Shown: positions 55,927-64,000 of the stretch, one piece after another | How the letters are laid out: each line of letters begins with the position of its first letter | Position numbering within the stretch: position 1 is the stretch's first letter | Assembly (NCBI GenBank): GCA_034406715.1 | Contig: CP137870.1 | Location: 1,240,001-1,304,000 of the forward strand | Origin: Rhodotorula mucilaginosa | Taxonomy: Eukaryota > Basidiomycota > Microbotryomycetes > Sporidiobolales > Sporidiobolaceae | Length of the DNA: 64,000 bases | Reading direction: 5' to 3' | Translations under genes and position numbers: made by a program | The notes under the pieces: model-generated | The model's database searches: none | Seen by the model: the letters and a program-made list of their open reading frames with translations, nothing else | What the model was told of the DNA's origin: nothing

Positions 55927-58157
55927 TCAAGCGTGACTGGCGACGAGACCCTGCAAAGCGAGATCGCGCCTGATCACGCTCGGCACCGGTTGCCGGGCGG
56001 TCGGCGGAGGCGCGAGTCCTCCTAGTCTCGAAGCCGCCGCAGCCGAAGCCATCGCTGCCGAGTAGGTCGAGTCCCCGGACGGGTCAAGCGGGACCGGGAA
56101 CGTCTCGCCGATCTTGCGCCGCCTCGCCCTTCCTCGGAGATGGTCATCCGCGCCACCTTCGTTGCCGTCTTCGGCATCATCGCCATCCATCTCGGCATCC
56201 TCCTCGCCGGCAACAGTAGCAGAAGCGGAAGCCGCCGTTTGCGCTCGACGTTGCGCGCTCCGACTCCGGTGCGCCATTCTCGGATGTCGACTCCGGCTCC
56301 GACTCTCTGCCGCGCCGCAGAGTTGCTGACCTTCTTCAGCGACAAGGGTCTGCAACGGGGTGTTGCACAGACATCGACGATGGGCGGGCGTGACGCAGCC
56401 TGATGGGTGATCGACCCCGATGGGGGCTCCGGCGGAGAGAGTCGACAACGCGGTTGAAGGGCCAGGAGACGCGGAGCGGGACGGAGTTGCCGGTGTGGCG
56501 GTACCGCTCGAGAGGGCCGATCCGGTTAAGGCAGCATTTCCTGCCCGAATCGATCGGTATTCGGGCAAGAGCAGCGACGAGGTCAAGCAGCAGCACTGTC
56601 ACAGTTCGCTGTCAGCACCTTCTGACTCCGTCAAAGTCTGCGAGGGACCTGCGCCCGTACTCACAGATGCAATGTCGACCTTGCTCTCCATCTCGAGCAC
56701 GTGGTCCTTCTTGCTCCCCTTGTACCTGAACCGCACCTGCGCCACCAACGCATGCTGTACCCGAATTGGCGTATCGGTCCCTTTCAGCGTCGTTGGCCTG
56801 ACGCTGTCGTCGTCCGGGATGCGGGTCACGCGCGCGTACATCCATTCTTTGCCGCCTTCGAGGCGTGCGAGCGGCTGCGGGAGGAACGCGCGCGGTTCGT
56901 ACGCCAACGGAGGGGGCGCGCCGCGCGAGAGGTGATCGCGGTCGAGGAGGTTGTCCGTCGAGTTTGGTACGGGTGTGGAGCTGCGAAGATGATTGGGTGC
57001 GGGTAAGAATCAGCGAAGGAGCCCGAGTCTGGGAAGCAGGAATCCAGACTCACGAGTCGGCGTAGAAGAGCAACTTGCGCTGCTCGGGCGGATGCGATAC
57101 GGGGAGGTCCGGATTCGTGTCTGTGAATGTCAATGGTCAGTCATCAGGCGAAGTGATCGAGAAAAGACGGCCGCCTAGCAGCACCGACCGGGACTTGCAC
57201 ACTCACAGTGAATCTCAAACTGCTGCCTGACAAACGCCTGAACACTCATGATCTTGAGACCTTCGGGCGGGCTCTCGAGCGTGATGCCGAGGAAGATCAA
57301 GCTCGCGACGGTCAAATGCGGCGAAGAAATGTGCAAGGCGATCGGGCCAATGTCGCGTAACTCTTGCCGGACGTCAATCTCGAGCCCTGCAGTTCGTACG
57401 TAAACACCGGGTCAGCAACCTCTTGGCTCGCGACCAAAGCGTCCGGAAAAAGGAAAGGTGACACACCCGACGGAAGGTCACCCGGAGCGGCGGGATTGGC
57501 GATGAGCCAGACCGGCTTCGGTGAACTCGAAATGTCGCGGAAGGTGCCGTAGCCGTGCAAGACTGCTTTTACTGTATGGAGAAGAGGAGAGAAAACGGGA
57601 GTCAGAGACGGCCTTGTATCAAAAGAAGGTCCGCGTGCCACGTGCCGGCATAACGAAGATGACTCACCGCTGTGCCGAATAGTACCGAAGTCGGAACGCT
57701 CCGTTACCGCCGTAGCCGACGGGAGAATGAAGGAGAAATCCCAACTGCGCAAGGGATCCGGGTCAGCGAGTGGGTACTTCCCAGCCTTCCTCTGCGAAAC
57801 AGGTCGCGAGGGGCAAGCCTTAGGGGGGCGCCACCAGAGCGGACAGGTACGCCGGACTCACGTATGGGTCCCCTTGGCGAGCGTCTCGCCCTGCAAGTCG
57901 ATCTCGAGGTGCTTGTCGAGGCACTGCGACGACTCGTACGCATATCCGCCATCTCCGGCGTGGCGAGTGGCCCTCCCGACCAAGTCGACGCGGATCTTTT
58001 TCGCGCGCCGCGGAGCGTTGAGGAGGAGGGTGACTTGGCCGCGCAGGATCGGGTCGTGCGAAGGCTCTTCGGCGAGGGAAGGCGGGTGAAGATAGAGGAT
58101 GTCCTCGAGGAACGAGACGTAGATCGAGTCGCGCGCTCGCTTGAAAAAGGCGACCAT
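55927..58157 (-). CDS. Alpha-arrestin (ART-like) trafficking adaptor
   Basis: 569 aa; exons 58157-57862, 57744-57668, 57571-57467, 57386-57207, 57120-57054, 56980-56665, 56595-55927. The N-terminal arrestin fold starts SIYVSFLEDILYLHPPS and includes PILRGQVTLLLNAPRRAKKI, THTWDFSFILPSA and VKAVLHGYGTFRD. The C-terminal fold includes LTVASLIFLGITLESPPEGL, KIMSVQAFVRQQFEIHY, TDTPIRVQHALVAQVRFRYK and the ending LTSSLLLPEYRSI. The tail of about 190 residues is disordered, Ser/Arg-rich and acidic. Fungal alpha-arrestins recruit Rsp5-type ubiquitin ligases to plasma-membrane transporters. I do not see a clear PPxY motif apart from possible degenerate ones, so the ligase link is inference. Confidence 0.8.
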
Positions 58158-58959
58158 CCTTGCGGATTCCTTTTCTCAACTCTGAAGCTGTGTCGTTGAC
58201 GTGTACGAACCGGCTATGCTTTGTGAAGCGCTGGCGTTTCGATTGCCGACGGCGAAGATGTGGGGGTTGCGGAATCGGTTTTCGGCGGACGAGCGTGCGG
58301 TGACTGCTACACCTGGGCGAGTGCTTCGAGCTTGGGTAGCTGCGTGAGAAGTCTCTGTTCAGCTTCCTTAAACTCCGCATTGGACAAAAGCGAGTGTAGA
58401 CGCACAGAGACGAGTTCGGCGATTTCGACGGCGATTCGGGCGGCGGGACGTGGCCGAGGTGGAAGCGGGAAGGACGGGCGGGCGAGCGAGCGATAGACGG
58501 GACAGAGGCACAGAGCAGACAGGGGCACAGACCACACACACAGACAGCCACAGAAACACGCAAGGACGAGGGAAAAGGAGAAGCGTCGTCTGCTCCTCGC
58601 GGCCGAGGTCGCACCTTCGATCGAAGCTGGAAATAACTCCGCGCGGTGCTGCTAGGGCGCGCACTGTAGAGCTTGCAGCTGTAGGGATGATAGCCTCCGG
58701 CAAGTCGCTATCAGGGTGTAAAAAGGAGGGACTCCGAACAACGAGATTCTGGGGCAGGTCAGCCTATCGCCAAGCACTCAAGCCCTATCGCCACCCGCCC
58801 GATTCTCTTGGAGGCTCGTCCTGCTCTCCCTTTGTCGCGGCTCGGCCAGGCACCCATGCCGATGCTCGACATGCAGATTCACGTGAGATACATACGGGCT
58901 TGGACGAAAGAATGCGAATTGCATCGACTGCGCAACTTGTACAAACTCTTGTCATCCGT
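58158..58959. other. Region between the alpha-arrestin start and the CTR9 3' end
   Basis: About 800 nt. The part next to 58157 should be the arrestin promoter. On the minus strand a long pyrimidine-rich, AG-free tract (about 58450-58590) precedes a helical reading that ends at about 58314, but no ATG or workable splice joins it to a start, so no gene is called. Confidence 0.35.
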
Positions 58960-61900
58960 TCAGTCGTCCTCTTCCGAGTCGATGAACTCGCTGTCAACAC
59001 CGAGAGCCCAGTCAGCTTCCGAGACAGTCAAAAACATAGAAAGAGGGAAGAGAAAACGCACGCCGACTTGATCTGGCCGCTCGCCTTTCCTCGCTTCTTC
59101 GGCACCTTGAGCCGCACCTGGTCGCCGTCCTCGTCGTCGTCCTGCTCGTCGACGTCCATCTTGCGAGACTCGTCGCCGCTCGTCGCCTTGCTCTTGCGGC
59201 CCTTCTTCGCCTTGGGTTCCTGCGCGCACAGAACTTTTGAGATCAGCGACAAAAAGACGGCAAAGCAGGTGACCCAGACAGGAGGGAGCTTACCTTTTTC
59301 GTTCGCTTCTTCTTGGCAGGACGGTCAGCTCCGCCACCATCGTCGGTCGATTCGGCCGTCTCGAACCCGTCGTCGTCGGCACCCTTCATCTTGGTCGACT
59401 TGCGCTTCTTGCCCCCACCTCCGCCACCTCCTCGCTTCTTCTTGCCGTCGCCGTCCTCGTCGTCCGAGTCGGCCCAAGCTTTACTCATCGCCGTCCACTG
59501 CTCCGCCTCTTCCCGCATCCGCCTTCGCTGCTCCGCCAACGCCTCCGCCTGCCGCTGGATCTGCGCCAACCGCAGCGCCTCGAGCTCGTCGCGGCGCTTC
59601 TGCTCCGCTTCGCGCAATCGACGCGCCTGCTCGATCTTGCCCTGCTCGGTTTGCTCGTACTCGGTCTGGGCCGCCAACGCCGCCTCGAACCGCTTCTCGA
59701 GCGACTGGCCGTAGCTGCGACGTTGCCGAGGGACTTCGGCCGGGTACGGCGTCGGCTTGGTCGGGTCGTTGGCGAGCTGCTCAAACAGCGCAGTCGACGC
59801 CTGCAAGTGCTCGAGCGCGATGTTGAGCTCGGCGGAGGTGCGCTTCTCGGGCGGCAAGGCGTAGAGGATTTCGACGCCTTTCTGCTTCAAGACGGCCATA
59901 TTGAACACGTTGGCGAGATCCTTCGGGTTCAGGTCGGTGGCCTGTGGTGGTGACGGGTGTCAGTAAAGGTGACGGCAAGCTGCAGAGTAAGGCGAAAGAG
60001 GAGAAAAGCCTGACCATCTGACCGATCTCGATCGCGCGGCGCAAGTCGGCAAAGCTTTGCTCCCGGACGGCCTTGTGGTAGCACGCCCTCGAGAGGTACC
60101 ACAGCACGGTCGAGCTCTTGTCCTGGAGGTACCGCTTCGACGCCATCGAGTACTGGCATCGGCTCGTACAGCGGTCAGGTTCAGCGTGGTTTCAAAGGGA
60201 GGAGGGCAACTCACGTTCTCGATCGCGCGGTCGTACTCGTCCCGCGCAAAGTGGCAATGGCCGATATTGATGTAGACGCTCGCCTCGTTCAAGCTCTCCT
60301 TGACCCTCGTCAGGATACTCAGCGCGTCGCGCGCGTTCCGGAGCCGGGCCTGGTGCTCCGTCAACGGCGCGGCCGCAGCTTGAGAGCCGTTTGCTCCCGC
60401 AGTGGTCGCAGCAGCAGCAGCGTCGAGCGGTCCGTTGCCGAGCGCGCCCTCCGCGAGTCCGATCGCGAGCCCCTGCGCGGCAAACGCGCACTGCGGCGAG
60501 ATCTGCAACGCCTTGTCAAAGTACTCGGCCGAGCGCGTATACTTGGCCGTCCGGTCCTTCTGCGCCTCCTTGGACGGATTTTTGTTCTCGCGCGCGTCGA
60601 TGTAGTACAGGGCTCCGGAAGCGCACAGGGCGTACACGTCGTGCCGCGAGAGTTCCTTCAGGGTCGACTTGGCAAACTCGCGCGCGAGCTTGAGTTGGCC
60701 CGTCTCGACGAGGAAGTAGGTGTAGAGGGCGCGCAGTTCGGCGTTGGAAGGTTGCGAAGTGAGCGCCTGCTTGATGAGCTCGTGTGACTCGTCCCACTGC
60801 TCGCGGCGCCGGGACTTGATGCCGAGGAGGGCGAGGCGTGCCTTGGCTACGCAGGGCGCGCGATTCTCGATCAGCGACCGCCAGAAACCGCGTAAAGAGA
60901 ACGAGGAATGCAGGAACTGAACTCACCCTCGACGAACTCTCTGTGCTGGCCGAGCAACAACTCGTAGCCACTCTTGGCCTTGTCGACCTCCCCAAGCGCC
61001 TCGTAACACGCCGCGAGGTTGAACGAAGTGGCCGTCATGACCGCGTCCGTCTCGATCGGGTCGAACCCGGAACTCGATCGGTCGGCGGGGTTGATCCCGG
61101 CGCCGAGTTTGCCGAGCGCGCGCTCAAACTCTTCCTGCGCGCGGTACAGGTCCGCCTGCACCGACGCCGACTGGTGCTGGTGCTGGTGCGGACGTCGGTT
61201 GAAGAACAAGACGCCGAGGTTGTTCCGGATCCGAGGGTCGACGTGGTCCTTTTCCGGTTTCGGCATCGCGTACAAGTCGTCCTTGTCCTCCTCCTCTCCC
61301 TTTGCTGCGGCCCCTTCCTCCTCCTCGTCCTCATCGGCATCGTTCCCCTTGTCGGTTTCGATCTCGGCCGCGCGGATATAGGCGTTCAAGCTCCGTTCGA
61401 CGTTCGGTTCGTCGCTCCAGAGGCGCGCAATCTCGAGGTACAAGTCGCGGTCCTCGGCGAGGGTCCGGACCCGTTCACTCTTGGCGATCAGGCAGTCACC
61501 TCCTCCCGCCGCCGCCACCTCGCCGCCGACGCCCGTAGCGGCCTCCTTGCCCTGCTTGAAGATGCGTAACACGGCCTCGTACGATTCCTTGGCGACTTTG
61601 CGAGCACCATTCGAGTCGCTGACGGCATGGAACTGGAACGCGAGGTTGGTCTGGATCGCCGCGAGCGCCGCGAGCGCCTCGACGCATTTGGGCTGTTTCC
61701 GGATCAACCCTTCGAGCGCAAAGATGGCGTTCGGCAAATGGTCCAACCGGATCTCGACTCCGGCGACGCCGAGGTGCGCGACCGTCAAATCGGGATTCGC
61801 TTCGACCGCGCGGGTATAACTCGCGAGGACTTGGGCGGCGTTGAACGAGGCGGTTTCGGGATCGGCGTCGATGGCGCGCGCGCGGGCGAGGTGCGCCTCG

Positions 61901-63086
61901 GCGACGAGCAACCGCGCGTCGGCGAACGCGAGCATCCGCTCTGCGAGTTTGAGCGCCGCGGCGCTCGCTCCGGGGCCCCCTTGGGAGAGGTACTGACTCG
62001 ACAGGGGGCCCATCGCAGCTGCGGCTGAGGAGGTGTTGTCGCGTTTGAAGGCTTGCTGGATCAGGACGAGGCCGCGCTCGTATTCGACCGCGCGGGCAAT
62101 GTCGCCGCCGGGCAGGAGGGGGTTCTTGGACGCGTTGACGTGCAAGAGACCGAGTAGGAGTGGCGCAGAGGGGGACGAACTCTCCGGGTGCTGTCGGTTC
62201 GGTCGGTTAGCTCGTGGGAGGAAAAGGTCGAGATCCGAGAAAAGGGGACGACTCACGACGACCATGGACCGTTCCCATGCCCTCCTGGCCTTTTCGCGAT
62301 CGCCGAGCATCCAGAAGCAGAGACCGATGCCGATGCGCGGGTCGGGCAGGAACTGGGGCGAGAGTCGGAGGACGTGCTGGTACGTCTTGAGTGCGGGACG
62401 GAACGCGCGTTGCGAGAACTGGCAGCGGGCCTGTGAAGGGGGCGGGCGGGCGGAAGGGCATCAGTAGCGCGCAAAGGAGACATGAGAACGGGAGAACGTG
62501 CCTTTCCCATGAGGGCGACGAGGTGGGTGGGTTCGTCTGCGAGGATCATTTCCCACAGTTTCGATGCGCGGTCGAGTTGACCCTGGGCCATGGCGAGGGC
62601 AGCCCGCAAGTCGCGGACGACGCGACTGTCTGAATCGATGCGGTGTGCGTTCTCGAGGTCCTTGGTGGCGCGCATCCAGTACTCTTGCTTGAGGAAGACC
62701 TTGTTGTGCGACCCAAACTCGGGATGGTGCGGGTCCTTTGGGGGCGCGATCTGTCCGGCCATCAAGTGCTCGGGTTCGCATTTGGGTGCCTTGCGGGCCA
62801 AGGCGAGGTGGACGTTGGCCTTGAGGCACAAGGGGGCGACATGGTCCCTCGGGTCGGGCAAGGTCCTCAACGCCTCGTCGACCATCTCGAGCGCGGTGCG
62901 GGTGCGTCCGCGGGCGAGGCACGCTTCGATGAGGGCGGTCCACAACGGTCCGGCGGCGTTCTCGTTGCGCAAGAGGTGGACGACGTCGTGCAGCTGTTCG
63001 GGCGAGTCGGACAGGAACACCTCGTCCAGGTCGACCGGGATCGTCTCGTTCGTCGTCGCAGACGGCACCTCGAGGATGGTCGCCAT
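58960..63086 (-). CDS. CTR9: Paf1 complex subunit CTR9
   Basis: 1209 aa; exons 63086-62502, 62430-62257, 62190-60927, 60846-60215, 60152-60015, 59941-59294, 59219-59062, 58990-58960. Ctr9 is the TPR scaffold of the Paf1 elongation complex on RNA polymerase II and supports H2B ubiquitination. The start TIPVDLDEVFLSDSPEQLHD and many TPRs are typical, for example VLASYTRAVEANPDLTVAHL, DPRIRNNLGVLFFNRR, YFDKALQISPQCAFAAQGLA and SVYINIGHCHFARDEYDRAI. The C-terminal part is a charged coiled coil (IEQARRLREAEQKRRDELEA) followed by a Lys-rich nuclear tail and the characteristic acidic end FIDSEEDD. Intron 1 seems to use a GC donor (AAG/GCACGT), because only that gives the conserved MGKARCQ junction. 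Confidence 0.95.
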
Positions 63087-64000
63087 CCCGGGCTAGAGTC
63101 TGGCTTCGGGCGTAGCCGCGTGCGCGTGTAGACTGGTGACGAGACTCGAGAATCACAAGTCTCCGCGGCGAGTTCCTAGTGAACGCCTCCCCTTGAGCAC
63201 TTCAGCGTGACACGTCAACCCAAAAACTCTCGAGAGCTCTCTCTCTCTCTGCACTATACTTTCATCGAGTGCCGCTCGTGCTCATGCCTGTGCTCCGCTG
63301 TGCTCTTCGGCAGCTGCTGCGCCCCGAACGCTGATTGCGGCTTCCGGCGCCGCTGTCTCTCCTCTGGCTTGCTCACGACTCGACTCGACTCGCCATCGAC
63401 CCTCTACACGCGCACTCTTCTTGCCCCAAGATGCTGTGTGTGCATCCATCGCCTACCCACCGATCAGATCTGCGGGTCGACAAGGACCAGAGCGGCGGAA
63501 CGACGAGATGAGGCACCATTGCTGGCCCCTGGTCCACCTCACGCGCCTCACGTTCAGGCAATACGGTCGTCGTGCTTCCGGAATAGATCGACTCTGACTC
63601 TTCCCTACGCTCTGCGGATGCGGGCGGTGTCCTTCTGCTTCTGCGGCAAAGCTTCCTTTCGTGCGCGGGAGGAGAGACGTCGATACATGCCCTCACTCGA
63701 ACCTGCTGATTTCGTCCCTCTCGGGATACGGAACGCTGCCGGACTTGCTCGTCTTGCTCCGCCTCACTGTATTGCGCTGCACGACTTGTGTGCGTCGATT
63801 CGGGTTCATCGAGCACGCCGTGCATCGGTTAGAGAGGGAACCGAACAATCGCCTGAGGAAGGCGACGATCGAGTCTCCGCGCCGACCTTCACGAACGAGT
63901 GCCTCCCTGCTCCGGGTATTTGTTCTCCCGTACGGAGCGGGTCTGAACAATCTCTCCGGTATGCCCCTTGTCCTGACTCAGGACAGCTTCGATTGCGGCA
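63087..64000. promoter_or_regulatory. Upstream region of CTR9 to the window edge
   Basis: About 900 nt with no convincing coding sequence. A (CT)n tract at 63237-63250 is the only notable element. The next gene probably lies beyond the window. Confidence 0.4.
63237..63250. repeat. (CT)n microsatellite
   Basis: Pyrimidine dinucleotide run about 150-165 nt upstream of the CTR9 start codon. Confidence 0.9.

Noticed and set aside
58314-58703. Helical reading (RLHSLLSNAEFKEAEQRLL) that could be a small minus-strand gene next to alpha-arrestin
   Set aside because: No in-frame ATG, and no splice acceptor in the long AG-free pyrimidine tract that would join it to a start.

Overview
This window looks like nuclear DNA of a basidiomycete fungus, most likely a red-yeast-type member of the Pucciniomycotina. 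The reasons are GC-rich coding DNA, genes split by many introns (mostly 40-100 nt, GTGCGT/GTGAGT-like donors, CTGAC-like branch sites) and a clearly fungal gene set (KRE6-type glucan synthesis protein, acid trehalase, fungal MED13, AIM6-like protein). All gene models were assembled by eye from splice signals and reading frame. Exon sums were checked for phase, so most boundaries should be right to within a base or two, but none was tested against RNA.

Layout. 0-23 kb is dense and conserved: partial KRE6/SKN1 (-), CSN2 (+), an RGS-LOV blue-light receptor (-), complex I subunit NDUFB4 (-), FRA10AC1 (+), complex I assembly methyltransferase NDUFAF7 (-), ketopantoate hydroxymethyltransferase (+), Mediator MED13 (+) and cyclophilin-40 (-). 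22.8-32.3 kb is gene-poor and accessory-looking: a tandem pair of unrecognised paralogues (A and B, -) and one further orphan (+). 32.3-52.1 kb is conserved again: MTA phosphorylase (+), AIM6-like secreted protein (+), VOA1/BIG1-like V-ATPase factor (-), PNUTS-like PP1 scaffold (-), LIM-domain-binding regulator (+), acid trehalase (-) and carnosine N-methyltransferase (+). 52.4-55.6 kb holds a second tandem pair of orphans (C and D, +). The window ends with an alpha-arrestin (-) and the Paf1-complex subunit CTR9 (-).

How the genes relate. Several act on transcription and RNA (MED13, CTR9, PNUTS, FRA10AC1, LDB) and two serve respiratory complex I (NDUFB4 and NDUFAF7, either side of FRA10AC1), but there is no single pathway cluster.

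The two most interesting items are the RGS-LOV protein, with an intact flavin-cysteine motif and a basic amphipathic stretch after the LOV domain, and the orphan family A-D. A-D lie as two tandem pairs in two separate islands, share intron positions and helical sequence signatures, and all carry the palindrome TCCGCGGA about 100-150 nt upstream of the start. In pair A/B the upstream DNA is better conserved than the protein. The window is also rich in micro-exons (10-33 nt) and has four probable GC-AG introns. I saw no tRNA, rRNA, CRISPR or transposon gene.
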